From assembly GCF_021538675.1 (NCBI RefSeq), contig NZ_JAJUKH010000015.1:33351-97350 (forward strand): a DNA stretch of 64,000 nucleotides, read 5' to 3'. Origin of the DNA: Paenarthrobacter sp. AR 02 (lineage in GTDB: Bacteria; Actinomycetota; Actinomycetes; Actinomycetales; Micrococcaceae). A model generated the notes under the pieces. It ran no database searches. It saw only the letters and a list, made by a program, of their open reading frames with translations, and was not told the origin of the DNA. The position numbers were made by a program, and so were the translations under genes. This document shows positions 15,956 to 25,098 of this stretch, piece after piece. Every line of letters starts with the position of its first letter. Within the stretch, counting starts at the first letter, position 1.

Positions 15956-17233
15956 GTGAAATCGTGGACTTCCCGCCCTGTTCCTGAGCTGCCCGGCAGC
16001 ATGCCGCAACTACGCCTGTTCGACACTGCCCTGGGCCGTGTCGTGGAGGTTGAGCGGCAACCGGAGCAATCGATGTACGTCTGCGGCATCACGCCCTACG
16101 ACGCCACGCACATGGGGCACGCCTCAAGCTATGTTGCCTTCGATCTGCTGAACCGCGCCTGGCGCGATGCAGGGATCCGGGTGTCCTACGTGCAAAACGT
16201 CACGGACATCGACGACCCCCTGCTTGAGCGGGCCAATGCCACAGGCGTTGACTGGCAAGACCTGGCCCAGAGCCAGATCGAACTGTTCCACACCGACATG
16301 GACGCGCTGAACGTCCTGGCACCTGATCACTACATCGGTGCCGTTGAAGCCATCCCGGACATTGTGCCGGCCATCGAAAAACTCATAGCCGACGGCGTGG
16401 CCTACCGGGTTCCCGGCACCGACGGTGAACCCGACGGTGATGTCTATTACGACGTCGAAACGGCCGGGAAACGCTCGGACGCCACGGATGCGTGGACTTT
16501 GGGCGATGTGTCGGGGCTCGGCGAAAAGGACATGCTCGCCCTCTTCGCGGAGCGCGGCGGCGACCCGGCACGGCCCGGGAAACGCCACGCGCTCGACCCC
16601 CTGCTCTGGCGTGTGGCCCGCGAAGGTGAACCCAGTTGGCCCGGTGCAAGCCTTGGCTCCGGCCGCCCCGGTTGGCACATCGAATGTACGGTGATCGCCC
16701 AGAAATACCTTCCGGCACCCTTCACGGTCCAAGGCGGCGGCTCGGACCTGGTCTTCCCGCATCATGAGATGGGAGCCGGCCATGCTTATTCGCTGTCTGG
16801 AGTTCCCCTGGCACGGCACTACTCCCACGCGGGCATGGTGGGCCTGGACGGCGAGAAGATGAGCAAGTCCAAGGGAAACCTGGTCCTTGTGTCCAAACTT
16901 CGCGCAGCAGGCGAGGAGCCCGCAGCCATTCGCCTGGCCATCCTCGCCAACCACTACCGCTCAGACTGGTCATGGACCAATGAGGGCTTCGCCGCGGCCA
17001 AGGAACGCCTGGTGCTGTGGCGCGAGGCGCTGGACCACGCCGAGGATGGTTCGGCGGCCCCCTTGCTCGAAGCGATGCGCGCGGCAATGGCCGATGACCT
17101 CAATGCGCCCGCAGCCCTTACCGCCGTCGATCAGTGGGCCCAAGAGGCACTGCGCTCCGCCGCCGAAGGCTCGGCCACGGGGAGGGCAGTCATCGCGGAT
17201 GCCGTCAACGCGTTGCTCGGCGTGGAGCTGTAA
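15956..17233 (+). CDS. mshC: L-cysteine:1D-myo-inositol 2-amino-2-deoxy-alpha-D-glucopyranoside ligase
   Basis: A 425-residue class I aminoacyl-tRNA-synthetase paralogue. It shows the cysteine-zinc site Cys in MYVCGITPYDATHMGHASSY (with the HxGH-type motif TPYDATHMGH), HIECTVIAQKYL and HHEMG as further zinc ligands, and the KMSKS loop GEKMSKSKGN. MshC joins cysteine to GlcN-Ins with ATP in mycothiol synthesis. Length and the MxSW(T/S)xPxxPxLPG N-terminus distinguish it from CysS, which is longer and has an anticodon domain. It is followed by a strong hairpin. Confidence 0.95.
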   Translation: MKSWTSRPVPELPGSMPQLRLFDTALGRVVEVERQPEQSMYVCGITPYDATHMGHASSYVAFDLLNRAWRDAGIRVSYVQNVTDIDDPLLERANATGVDWQDLAQSQIELFHTDMDALNVLAPDHYIGAVEAIPDIVPAIEKLIADGVAYRVPGTDGEPDGDVYYDVETAGKRSDATDAWTLGDVSGLGEKDMLALFAERGGDPARPGKRHALDPLLWRVAREGEPSWPGASLGSGRPGWHIECTVIAQKYLPAPFTVQGGGSDLVFPHHEMGAGHAYSLSGVPLARHYSHAGMVGLDGEKMSKSKGNLVLVSKLRAAGEEPAAIRLAILANHYRSDWSWTNEGFAAAKERLVLWREALDHAEDGSAAPLLEAMRAAMADDLNAPAALTAVDQWAQEALRSAAEGSATGRAVIADAVNALLGVEL

Positions 17234-17251
17234 CCGGACCTGCTGATGTTC

Positions 17252-17295
17252 AAACGCCAACGGCCCTGACATTCCTGTCAGGGCCGTTGGCGTTT
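17252..17295. terminator. Bidirectional intrinsic terminator between mshC and the PAC2 gene
   Basis: A perfect 20-base-pair inverted repeat (arms 17252-17271 and 17276-17295) with a 4-base loop TTCC. The outer arms end in AAA/TTT, so a U-rich tail exists in both directions. It lies between the two convergent stop codons. Confidence 0.9.
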
Positions 17296-17312
17296 ACCGA
17301 TAGTGGGAACGG

Positions 17313-18218
17313 TCAGGGACGGTCTTTGCCACGGCGCTTGAGGTAGCGCTCAAACTCGCGGGCAATGGATTCGCCGGAAGCTTCCGGGAGGTCGGCCGTG
17401 TCCTTGGCGTCCTCCAGTTGCCGCACGTACGCCGCGATCTCCGGGTCCTCAGTGGCCAGCTCGTCAACGCCGCGTTCCCACGCCTCGGACTCTTCTGCCA
17501 AGGCCTGGCTGTCCAGTGGGACCTGGAGCAGGTCTTCCACTTTGTGCAGGATTGCGAGCTGGGCTTTGGGGGAGGGGGGCTGGGCTACGTAGTGCGGCAC
17601 GGCAGCCCACAGTGAAACCGTCGGCAGCCCTGCAAGCATCGCAAATTCAGCCAGGACGCCTACGATCCCCACCGGCCCCTCGTACTGGGACGCCTCCATG
17701 TTGAGGCGCTCACGCAGCGAACTGTCCTCAGTGCTGGTGCTCACGGGAATGGGGCGGCTGTGCGGCACATCGGCCAGCAGGGCACCCACCAAAATCACTG
17801 AGTCCACCTTGAGTGCCTCGGCGTGGACCAGCAATTCCGTTGTGTACGCACGCCAACGGTAGGAAGGCTCGGTGCCCAACACGAACACCACGTCCACGTT
17901 GCTGTCCGGAACTGCCGCCTTGTAGATCCTGGTGGATGGCCACTTGACCTTCCGCGCACCCGAGGACGTGCGGCGCACAGTGGGCCGGGTGAACTGGAAG
18001 TCGTAATACTCCTCCGCGTCCACAGTGGCAACCTTCTTGCCGTCCCAGAGCTTGTTCAAGTAGTGCAGGGCGTCGCTGGCTGCCTCTCCGGCGTCGTTCC
18101 AGCCTTCGAACGCGGCGAGCATCACGGTGACACGTTGGCCTTCCGCGGGTTCCTTGAGGAAACGCTCGGGCTCCGCGGTGATGTCCTGTCCTTCGGGGGT
18201 CCCGTCCACACTGTTCAT
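17313..18218 (-). CDS. PAC2 family protein
   Basis: A 301-residue cytosolic protein of the PAC2 (proteasome assembly chaperone 2-like) family. Seen: VTVMLAAFEGWNDAGEAASD at the N-terminus, VFVLGTEPSYRWRAYTTEL and VSLWAAVPHYVAQPPSPKAQ, all characteristic of actinobacterial members. The function in bacteria is not established. Eukaryotic PAC2 acts in 20S assembly and this genome has a 20S proteasome, but a link is speculation. TAGGGT lies 6 bases before the ATG, so the mRNA is probably leaderless. It diverges from the HAD gene. Confidence 0.85.
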   Translation of the reverse strand: MNSVDGTPEGQDITAEPERFLKEPAEGQRVTVMLAAFEGWNDAGEAASDALHYLNKLWDGKKVATVDAEEYYDFQFTRPTVRRTSSGARKVKWPSTRIYKAAVPDSNVDVVFVLGTEPSYRWRAYTTELLVHAEALKVDSVILVGALLADVPHSRPIPVSTSTEDSSLRERLNMEASQYEGPVGIVGVLAEFAMLAGLPTVSLWAAVPHYVAQPPSPKAQLAILHKVEDLLQVPLDSQALAEESEAWERGVDELATEDPEIAAYVRQLEDAKDTADLPEASGESIAREFERYLKRRGKDRP

Positions 18219-18224
18219 CCACTC

Positions 18225-18334
18225 ACCCTACGTCCAAGACCCTCCGGGATGCATGGCATTTCACGCCGGTGCGTGTCCCCTCTTCGCCCACAGCGCAATG
18301 CGCGCACAGGCGCCCGCCCGGTTCCACGTAGACT
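18225..18334. promoter_or_regulatory. Divergent leaderless-type -10 boxes for the PAC2 and HAD genes
   Basis: Minus strand: TAGGGT (18230-18225), 6 bases before the ATG at 18218. Plus strand: TAGACT (18329-18334), 7 bases before the ATG at 18342. Both genes lack a convincing Shine-Dalgarno sequence. Confidence 0.45.
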
Positions 18335-18341
18335 TGAAGCC

Positions 18342-19061
18342 ATGCATTCCTTACCCAGCCAGCCCCTCCTCAAAGCCGTGCTCTGGGATATGGACGGCAC
18401 CCTGGTGGACACTGAGCCCTACTGGATCGCGGCTGAACGCGCCCTGGTGGAGTCCCATGGCGGCACGTGGTCGCACCAGCAGGCGATGCAGTTGGTGGGC
18501 CAGTCCCTGCTGCACTCTGCGGCCATCCTGCAGGCCGCGGGGGTCAAGCTTGAGGCCCGCCAGATTGTCGATACCCTGAGTGCCCAAGTGATCGAGCAGG
18601 TGCGCCAGAACGTTCCATGGCGGCCGGGCGCGCGGGAGCTCCTCGATGAACTCCACCAGGCCGGCGTCCGGTGCGCGCTGGTAACCATGTCCGAAGGTCC
18701 CCTGGCCGGAGTGGTAGTGGAGAGCTTGGCCAAACCGTACTTCGAGTTCATGGTCACCGGAGACACCGTCACCAACGGAAAGCCGCACCCCGAGGCCTAC
18801 CTGACTGCGGTTGAAAGACTCCGCCTGGATGATCCGGCACTGACCATCCACCACTGCGTTGCGCTGGAAGATTCCGTTCCCGGTGCCACGGCCGCCATTG
18901 CTTCAGGCGTCGTGACGGTGGGCATACCCCACCAGGTGCCGCTGCCCGAAGACCCACGCATGGTCCTGTGGGACACGCTCACAGGCCGGACCGTCGAAGA
19001 CGTGAGGCAACTCGTCGTCGATCGCTTCCCGGCTGGAAACGTTCTTGAAAGGGCCAACTAG
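18342..19061 (+). CDS. HAD-superfamily hydrolase (phosphatase-like)
   Basis: A 239-residue haloacid-dehalogenase-like protein. Motif I VLWDMDGTLVDTEPYW holds the nucleophile Asp and DxD; motif II is CALVTMSEG; the Lys is in VTNGKPHPEAY; motif IV is ALEDSVPGATAAIASG. A helical cap between motifs I and II (subclass IA) suggests a beta-phosphoglucomutase/phosphatase-like enzyme acting on a small phosphorylated metabolite. Its stop TAG is directly followed by the GTG of the M50 peptidase gene, so the two are co-expressed. The ATG at 18342 fits both the family start and the -10 position. Confidence 0.88.
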   Translation: MHSLPSQPLLKAVLWDMDGTLVDTEPYWIAAERALVESHGGTWSHQQAMQLVGQSLLHSAAILQAAGVKLEARQIVDTLSAQVIEQVRQNVPWRPGARELLDELHQAGVRCALVTMSEGPLAGVVVESLAKPYFEFMVTGDTVTNGKPHPEAYLTAVERLRLDDPALTIHHCVALEDSVPGATAAIASGVVTVGIPHQVPLPEDPRMVLWDTLTGRTVEDVRQLVVDRFPAGNVLERAN

Positions 19062-20225
19062 GTGAGCAGTCCCACCACACCGCACCACGCCTCCGCCAAG
19101 AAAGAGGGCATCCCGCTGGGGAGGATCGCCGGCATTCCGGTCTACCTTGCGTACTCGTGGTTTGTTATTGCAGGGTTCACCGTCATTGTTTACGGGCCGG
19201 CCCTGCTGGTGCAGATGCCGCGCCTGGGCCTGGGCGCCTACTTCGTAGCATTGGGCTACGCCCTGCTGCTGGCCATCTCCGTCCTGCTCCACGAACTGGC
19301 ACATGCGCTCAGCGCCAAGGCCTTCAAATGGCCCACCGAGAAGATTGTCCTGAATCTCTGGGGCGGACACACGCAGTTTGAGAACTTCACGGCCTCGCCT
19401 GGCCGCTCAGTCGTGGTGGCCCTGGCCGGGCCTGCCTCAAACTTCGTCCTGGCAGCCGCCATGTGGGGTGTCCTCTCCGCCGATGTGCTGGGCGGCGTAT
19501 CCGAAATCCTGGCCAACATCCTCATGTGGGCCAATCTCCTGATCGGCCTGTTCAACGTGCTTCCGGGTTTGCCGCTCGACGGTGGTCGTTTGGTGGAATC
19601 CGCAGTGTGGAAGGCCACCGGAAGCCAGGACAAGGGAACAATTGCTGCCGGCTGGTCCGGCCGCATCATCGTCGCGGCGCTGGTCATCTGGTTCATTGCG
19701 TTGCCACTCCTGAGTGGTGCTCCGCTGGATATCAGCCTGATGCTCATCACCGTCCTTGTTTGCGGATTCCTCTGGATGGGTGCTTCCAGCTCCATCCACC
19801 ACGCGAAGCTCCGCAGCCGCCTGTACCTGGTCAGCGCGGCGGGACTCGCGGATCGCGCCGTCGGGGTGCCTAACTCGGCTTCCGTGGCCGATGTCCTGGC
19901 CATCGCTCCGAACGGCATCCCCGCCGTCGTCGTATGTGGACCGGACGGTAAGCCGCAAGGCGTCGTGGACCCGGGCGCCGCCGCTTCGGTCCCGCTTGAG
20001 GCCGCTACGACGATGCCGGTCACCGCAGTGGCGCACGCCCTGGGGGCCGGGGCCTATGTCCCCGAATGGTCCAAGGGACAGGAACTCATCCAGTACTTGG
20101 CGCGCTTGGAAGGGGGCGAATACGCTGTGGTGGACCACAACGGAATCGTCACCGGACTGCTGCGCCAACAGGCCGTGGTGACCGCCATTACAGGTAAGGA
20201 AGGCCGCCGCAGCGGTCGCCCCTGA
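19062..20225 (+). CDS. Site-2 protease family (M50) membrane metallopeptidase with C-terminal CBS-like region
   Basis: A 387-residue polytopic membrane protein. The zinc site HELAH sits in LLHELAHALSAKAF, and the second metal motif is LPGLPLDGGRLVESAVW (the LDG of S2P enzymes). About five or six hydrophobic segments occupy residues 20-240; the remaining 140 residues are cytosolic and resemble a CBS-type domain. Rip3/SpoIVFB-type S2Ps cut membrane-embedded regulators such as anti-sigma factors. The substrate here is unknown. The GTG start follows the HAD stop with no intervening base. Confidence 0.88.
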   Translation: MSSPTTPHHASAKKEGIPLGRIAGIPVYLAYSWFVIAGFTVIVYGPALLVQMPRLGLGAYFVALGYALLLAISVLLHELAHALSAKAFKWPTEKIVLNLWGGHTQFENFTASPGRSVVVALAGPASNFVLAAAMWGVLSADVLGGVSEILANILMWANLLIGLFNVLPGLPLDGGRLVESAVWKATGSQDKGTIAAGWSGRIIVAALVIWFIALPLLSGAPLDISLMLITVLVCGFLWMGASSSIHHAKLRSRLYLVSAAGLADRAVGVPNSASVADVLAIAPNGIPAVVVCGPDGKPQGVVDPGAAASVPLEAATTMPVTAVAHALGAGAYVPEWSKGQELIQYLARLEGGEYAVVDHNGIVTGLLRQQAVVTAITGKEGRRSGRP

Positions 20226-20246
20226 CCCCGCAACCGGTAGAGTTAC

Positions 20247-20345
20247 ATGCCGGCCGACTTAGCAAACAACTCCGGGGCCTTTGGGCGCCCACCAGCCAGC
20301 AACACGTCGCGGCCCAGCCGTACAACAGCGAGGAACACCACATGA
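20247..20345 (+). CDS. Possible 32-codon leader ORF coupled to trmI
   Basis: An ATG at 20247 opens a 32-residue frame (MPADLANNSG...) whose TGA overlaps the trmI ATG as ATGA. TAGAGT (20238-20243) lies just 3 bases upstream of this ATG, so a transcript would begin at or slightly within it. The peptide is rich in Ser, Thr, Arg, Asn and Pro, has no recognisable domain, and could simply be chance in GC-rich DNA. A role in coupling translation to trmI is inference. Confidence 0.25.
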   Translation: MPADLANNSGAFGRPPASNTSRPSRTTARNTT

Positions 20346-21406
20346 GCAGCGAAAACGCCGCCCCCGAGGCCAGCGCAGGCCCTGACGCGGCAGTTACCGG
20401 AACTGCCGAGCAGCCGACGGGCGCAGCGCGCCGCCGTGGCCCTTTCCGCGTGGGCGAACGGGTGCAACTCACGGACGAACGTGGCCGAATGAACACCGTG
20501 ATGCTGGAAGTCGGCGGGGCGTTCCATACACACAAGGGCTTCCTGAACCACGATGAGATCATCGGCAAGATGGATGGTTCCGTGGTCACCAACAACGTCG
20601 GCCAGCAGTACCAGACGCTCAGGCCGCTGCTGTCCGACTTCGTCTTGTCCATGCCTCGCGGTGCAGCCGTTGTTTATCCGAAGGACGCTGCCCAGATCGT
20701 CACCATGGCCGACATTTTCCCGGGCGCACGCGTCGTGGAAGCCGGAGTCGGTTCCGGTGCCCTGTCCATTTCCCTGCTCCGGGCTGTCGGCGACGGCGGT
20801 TACCTGCACTCCTTCGAGCGCCGCTCGGAATTCGCCGACATCGCCCGCGGGAACGTCGAGACAATCTTCGGTGGTCCGCACCCGGCCTGGCAGATCTCGT
20901 TGGGTGACTTCCAGGAAGAGGTCGTCAAGGCCGAAGCCCCCGGATCCGTCGACCGCGTCGTGCTCGACATGCTGGCTCCCTGGGAGTGCGTGGACGCCGT
21001 GGCTACCGTGCTGGCGCCTGGCGGTGTGTGGATCAACTATGTAGCGACGGTCACCCAGCTGTCCCGCACTGCCGAAGCCATCCGCGCTGACGGACGTTTC
21101 ACCGAGCCTGATGCCTGGGAGTCGATGGTACGTGGCTGGCACCTTGAGGGTCTGGCTGTCCGGCCGGATCACCGCATGGTGGCGCACACCGGCTTCCTGC
21201 TGGTCACCCGCCGCCTCGCCGATGGCGTCACCGGAATCTCGGTAAAGCGCCGCCCTTCCAAGACCGAGTTCAGCGAAGAAGACCTGAACGCCTGGACCCC
21301 CGGCGCAGTTGGGGAACGCGCGGTTTCGGACAAGAAACTCCGCCGCGCGGCGCGTGATGCCATCGCCGGAACCAACGTCCAGGATGACCCCACAGTCACA
21401 AACTGA
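20342..21406 (+). CDS. trmI: tRNA (adenine(58)-N1)-methyltransferase
   Basis: A 354-residue class I SAM methyltransferase. The N-terminal domain carries GPFRVGERVQLTDERGR; the catalytic domain has IVTMADIFPGARVVEAGVGS (motif I), LLRAVGDGGYLHSFERR and VLDMLAPWECVDAV (motif IV). Actinobacterial TrmI makes m1A58 in the T-loop of tRNAs, stabilising them. GAGGAA about 10 bases upstream supports the ATG at 20342. The gene sits directly before arc, a synteny widely seen next to actinobacterial proteasome loci. The last 60 residues are a charged tail beyond the fold. Confidence 0.92.
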   Translation: MSSENAAPEASAGPDAAVTGTAEQPTGAARRRGPFRVGERVQLTDERGRMNTVMLEVGGAFHTHKGFLNHDEIIGKMDGSVVTNNVGQQYQTLRPLLSDFVLSMPRGAAVVYPKDAAQIVTMADIFPGARVVEAGVGSGALSISLLRAVGDGGYLHSFERRSEFADIARGNVETIFGGPHPAWQISLGDFQEEVVKAEAPGSVDRVVLDMLAPWECVDAVATVLAPGGVWINYVATVTQLSRTAEAIRADGRFTEPDAWESMVRGWHLEGLAVRPDHRMVAHTGFLLVTRRLADGVTGISVKRRPSKTEFSEEDLNAWTPGAVGERAVSDKKLRRAARDAIAGTNVQDDPTVTN

Positions 21407-21466
21407 CAAAGGTCACAATAGGGTCCGCATTCCGAATGTCACCCAGCACCCTGAGCTTTTCGGGAC

Positions 21467-21472
21467 TAAGGT
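21467..21472 (+). promoter_or_regulatory. Candidate -10 box (TAAGGT) for the proteasomal ATPase gene
   Basis: TAAGGT occurs about 31 bases before the GTG of arc, which has its own GGAAGGGG ribosome-binding site at 21486-21493. This gives a short leader and suggests expression independent of trmI. No -35 element is obvious. Confidence 0.3.
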
Positions 21473-21503
21473 CTTGTTAAGCGCAGGAAGGGGCTGATGA
21501 TTC

Positions 21504-23312
21504 GTGGACACGTCAAACAACGACCTTGGACGGCAGACGCCGGAAGAAGGACACGCCGCACCGGAAGAGGCAGCAAGCCGGGGGCTGGCCCCCGCGCAAC
21601 CGTCGGAGGCCTCGAGTGAACTGACTGTTGCCGAGCGGCAGATCAACATCCTCCGGGACAAGCTCCGCCACATCGACCGCCAGCTGGCCGCCGCTACGCA
21701 GAACAACGGCAAGCTCGTCAGCATGCTGGAAGCAGCGAAGTCCGAGATCCTGCGCTTGAAGGGTGCGTTGGAGCAGGAGGGGCAGCCGCCCTACAGCTTT
21801 GGGACCGTGGTGCAGGTCAACCCCCGGAAGCAACCCTCGGCCGGGAGCTCAGGCCAGGCCGCAACCGAAGAGTCGGTCGATATCTTCAACGCCGGCCGCA
21901 AGATGCGCGTGGGTGTCAGTCCCTTGGTCAACATCAACCAGCTTGCCGTCGGACAGGAAGTCCTGCTCAACGAAGCACTTCTGGTGGTAGCCGGTCTGGG
22001 TTACGAGCGCGCAGGCGAACTCGTCACGCTGAAGGAGATGCTCGGCAAGGACCGGGCACTGGTAGTGGGCCGGGCTGATGAGGAACGCGTCGTGCGGCTT
22101 TCCGGGGCCCTGCAGAACATCCACCTGAAGGTGGGCGACGCGTTGTCACTGGACTCACGCACAGGGTATGCCCTGGAAAAGGTCCCGCGCGCCGAGGTGG
22201 AAAACCTTGTCCTCGAAGAAGTACCCGACATCACCTACCAGGACATCGGCGGCCTCGGCCCGCAGATCGAACAGATCCGTGACGCCGTCGAACTGCCGTT
22301 CCTGCACCCTGATCTTTACCGTGAGCACGGCCTGAAGGCGCCGAAGGGCATCCTGCTGTACGGCCCTCCGGGCTGCGGCAAGACGCTGATCGCCAAAGCC
22401 GTGGCCAATTCATTGGCTGCACGTGCAGCCGAGCGTGCCGGCAACACGGAGGTCAAGAGCTACTTCCTCAATATCAAGGGCCCGGAGCTGCTCGACAAAT
22501 ACGTGGGTGAAACGGAACGCCACATCCGTCTGATCTTCTCGCGTGCCCGCGAGAAGGCCTCCGATGGCAGCCCGGTGGTGGTCTTCTTCGATGAAATGGA
22601 TTCGCTGTTCCGTACACGCGGCACCGGTGTGTCCTCCGACGTCGAAACCACCATCGTTCCGCAGTTGCTCAGCGAGATCGACGGCGTGGAACGGCTCGAT
22701 AACGTGATCGTCATCGGTGCTTCAAACCGTGAGGACATGATCGATCCCGCGATCCTTCGCCCGGGTCGGCTCGATGTCAAGGTCAAGATCCAGCGGCCCG
22801 ATGCCGAGGCTGCAGCGGACATCTTCGGGAAGTACATCACCACGGACCTGCCTTTCCACGCCCAGGACCTCGCTGAGTACGGGGGAGACGTGCAAGCCAC
22901 CGTGGACGCCATGGTCCAGCGAACGGTGGAGGCCATGTATTCGACGGAGAAGTCCAACGAATACCTCGAAGTCACCTACGCCAACGGCGATACGGAGATG
23001 CTGTACTTCAAGGACTTCAACTCCGGCGCAGTGGTCCAGAACGTGGTGGACCGGGCCAAGAAATACGCCATCAAGGACCTGCTGACCAACCACCAAAAAG
23101 GCCTTCGCATCGAGCACCTGCTGCGGGCCGTGGTGGACGAATTCCGTGAGCACGAGGACATGCCCAACACCACCAACCCGGACGACTGGGCCAGGATTTC
23201 GGGCAAGAAGGGCGAACGGATCACGTACATCCGCACGATCGTTCAGGGTAAGGCCGGGCAGGAGCCTGGCAAGTCGATCGAGACTACCGCCAACACGGGC
23301 CAGTACCTGTGA
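21504..23312 (+). CDS. arc: Proteasome-associated AAA+ ATPase (ARC/Mpa)
   Basis: A 602-residue unfoldase. Residues about 35-90 form the coiled coil that captures Pup (IDRQLAAATQNNGKLVSMLE); two OB folds follow, then the AAA+ module with Walker A YGPPGCGKTLIAKAV, Walker B VVVFFDEMDSLF and the arginine-finger region ILRPGRLDVK. The C-terminus ends in GQYL, the family's proteasome-docking tail with a penultimate tyrosine. The hexamer recognises pupylated substrates, unfolds them and feeds them into PrcAB. The GTG is supported by GGAAGGGG. The stop overlaps a GTG of the dop frame. Confidence 0.96.
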   Translation: MDTSNNDLGRQTPEEGHAAPEEAASRGLAPAQPSEASSELTVAERQINILRDKLRHIDRQLAAATQNNGKLVSMLEAAKSEILRLKGALEQEGQPPYSFGTVVQVNPRKQPSAGSSGQAATEESVDIFNAGRKMRVGVSPLVNINQLAVGQEVLLNEALLVVAGLGYERAGELVTLKEMLGKDRALVVGRADEERVVRLSGALQNIHLKVGDALSLDSRTGYALEKVPRAEVENLVLEEVPDITYQDIGGLGPQIEQIRDAVELPFLHPDLYREHGLKAPKGILLYGPPGCGKTLIAKAVANSLAARAAERAGNTEVKSYFLNIKGPELLDKYVGETERHIRLIFSRAREKASDGSPVVVFFDEMDSLFRTRGTGVSSDVETTIVPQLLSEIDGVERLDNVIVIGASNREDMIDPAILRPGRLDVKVKIQRPDAEAAADIFGKYITTDLPFHAQDLAEYGGDVQATVDAMVQRTVEAMYSTEKSNEYLEVTYANGDTEMLYFKDFNSGAVVQNVVDRAKKYAIKDLLTNHQKGLRIEHLLRAVVDEFREHEDMPNTTNPDDWARISGKKGERITYIRTIVQGKAGQEPGKSIETTANTGQYL

Positions 23313-23362
23313 CAGCAAGAATCGAAGGAACACCGGCCGGGCAGTTGCCCGAAGGTGGCGCG

Positions 23363-24982
23363 ATGCGCGTCATGGGCTCGGAAACCGAATACGGAATCCA
23401 CGCACCGTCGGCCCCCGGCGCGAACGCCACCATGATGTCTGCCCGGATCATCCAGGCTTACGCCACGGTGACCCGCCAACGCGCCGCCGGGGGAGCGGAG
23501 ACCCGCTGGGATTACACCGACGAGGAACCCTTGCATGACGCCCGGGGGTGGACCTTGGACCGGGCGGCAGCGGACCCCAGCCAGCTGACGGACCAGCCGC
23601 CGGTGCTCGACGCCGAGGCTGTGGCCTTGGCTTATGGCCGCCAGGAGTTGGAACTGGACGGCGCGGACGAGTCCGGCTCCCTGCTGATGAACATGGTCCT
23701 GGGAAATGGCGCGCGCCTCTACGTGGACCATGCGCATCCCGAGTACTCGAGCCCGGAAGTCACCAACCCGCGTGACGCCGTCGCCTGGGACGCAGCCGGG
23801 GATCTCGTCGCGCTGGCCACGGTCCGGAAAGTCGCGGCTGATACCAGCCTTCCACCCATCAATCTGTACAAGAACAACACAGACAACAAGTCCGTGTCCT
23901 ACGGGTCGCATGAGAACTACCTCATGCCCCGGTCGGTGCCCTTCGGTGACATCATCCGTGGATTGACCCCGTTCTTTGTTTCCCGCCAGGCGATATGCGG
24001 TGCAGGACGGGTCGGCCTTGGCCAGGACAGTTCAACGCCCGGGTACCAGATCAGCCAGCGCGCCGATTTCTTCGAAGCTGAGGTGGGGCTGGAGACCACC
24101 ATCCGGCGGCCCATCATCAACACCCGGGACGAGCCCCACGCCACCGCTGACAAGTACCGGCGACTCCATGTGATCATTGGGGACGCGAACCTCAGCCAGG
24201 TGTCCAACTACCTCAAATTCGGCACCACGGCCATGGTTCTGAGCCTGATCGAGGCCGGGCAGGCCCCAAAGATCGAAGTCCATGAGCCGGTCCAGGCCCT
24301 CCAGGCCGTCAGCCATGACACGACACTCACGGCCACCGTGCGGCTCATCGACGGACGCAGGGTGACGGCCCTCGACCTTCAGTGGATGTACTACGAAGCG
24401 GCTTCGAAGCTGGCGCAGGAAACAGGGGTGTCGGATTCGGTCACGGGCGACGGCCACACCCACGGGGTCTTGTCCCAGTGGGAGTCCACGCTCACCACGC
24501 TCGGAACCGACCTCGACGCCGCCGCTTCCTCAGTGGAGTGGGTGGCCAAGAAATCACTGCTGGAGGGGTACCGCAACCGGGACGGACTCGCCTGGGACGA
24601 CGCCCGGCTGGGTCTGGTGGACCTGCAGTGGGCTGATATCCGACCGGAGAAAGGCCTCTACTACCGGTTGCTCTCCAGGGACCGCATGGCACGCATAGTC
24701 GACGACGGCGACATCGCCCGGGCGGTGAGCGAACCGCCGTCGGACACCAGGGCCTACTTCCGCGGCCGCTGCGTCACCAAGTACGGCAAGGACGTCGTCG
24801 GTGCCAGTTGGGACTCGGTTATTTTCGACGTTCCAGGGCTCGGCAAGCTCCAGCGGGTGCCCACTCGGGAGCCTTTGAGGGGGACCCGTTCCCTGACCGG
24901 AGCGCTGTTCGACCGCCATCCGGAGGCCGGCCCTTTCCTTGCCGAATTGATGGGGCAAGGCCAGCCACCGGCAAAGGCCTGA
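23363..24982 (+). CDS. dop: Pup deamidase/depupylase
   Basis: A carboxylate-amine-ligase-fold protein of 539 residues. It starts MRVMGSETEYGIHAP, aligning with the family N-terminus. The nucleophilic Asp is in LYVDHAHPEYSSPEV; ATP-site motifs are NNTDNKSVSYGSHENYLMPR and INTRDEPHATADKYRRLHV. Dop deamidates the Pup C-terminal Gln to Glu and also removes Pup from substrates. An insertion after ARGWTLDRA matches the Dop-specific loop absent from PafA. I prefer the ATG at 23363 (GAAGGTGG just upstream); an in-frame GTG at 23309 overlaps the arc stop and would add 18 residues. Confidence 0.93.
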   Translation: MRVMGSETEYGIHAPSAPGANATMMSARIIQAYATVTRQRAAGGAETRWDYTDEEPLHDARGWTLDRAAADPSQLTDQPPVLDAEAVALAYGRQELELDGADESGSLLMNMVLGNGARLYVDHAHPEYSSPEVTNPRDAVAWDAAGDLVALATVRKVAADTSLPPINLYKNNTDNKSVSYGSHENYLMPRSVPFGDIIRGLTPFFVSRQAICGAGRVGLGQDSSTPGYQISQRADFFEAEVGLETTIRRPIINTRDEPHATADKYRRLHVIIGDANLSQVSNYLKFGTTAMVLSLIEAGQAPKIEVHEPVQALQAVSHDTTLTATVRLIDGRRVTALDLQWMYYEAASKLAQETGVSDSVTGDGHTHGVLSQWESTLTTLGTDLDAAASSVEWVAKKSLLEGYRNRDGLAWDDARLGLVDLQWADIRPEKGLYYRLLSRDRMARIVDDGDIARAVSEPPSDTRAYFRGRCVTKYGKDVVGASWDSVIFDVPGLGKLQRVPTREPLRGTRSLTGALFDRHPEAGPFLAELMGQGQPPAKA

Positions 24983-25043
24983 TCCGGTTCGCCACAGGCG
25001 GCTTGGCTGCGGGCCAAAGCCGTCCGCAACGGCCCGCAGCGTG

Positions 25044-25079
25044 GCAATATTGCAGTAGGAAGTCTCCGTCCCCGGAGAC
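25044..25079 (+). promoter_or_regulatory. Palindrome plus hairpin in the pup leader
   Basis: The 116-base gap between dop and pup contains a perfect 10-base palindrome GCAATATTGC (25044-25053) and, 8 bases later, a 7-base-pair hairpin (GTCTCCG/CGGAGAC, 25062-25079, 4-base loop), ending 19 bases before the pup ATG. The palindrome could be an operator or include a -10; the hairpin could stabilise the pup mRNA or be a processing site. These roles are inference. Confidence 0.4.
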
Positions 25080-25098
25080 GGACAGTAGGGAGAAGGAA

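Noticed and set aside
21436..21480. 14-codon frame upstream of arc (MSPSTLSFSGLRSC)
   Set aside because: No ribosome-binding site and no recognisable leader-peptide pattern; likely chance.
23309..23362. Longer dop start (GTG at 23309)
   Set aside because: Although it overlaps the arc stop, it lacks a ribosome-binding site and adds 18 residues not seen in the family; the ATG at 23363 is better supported.
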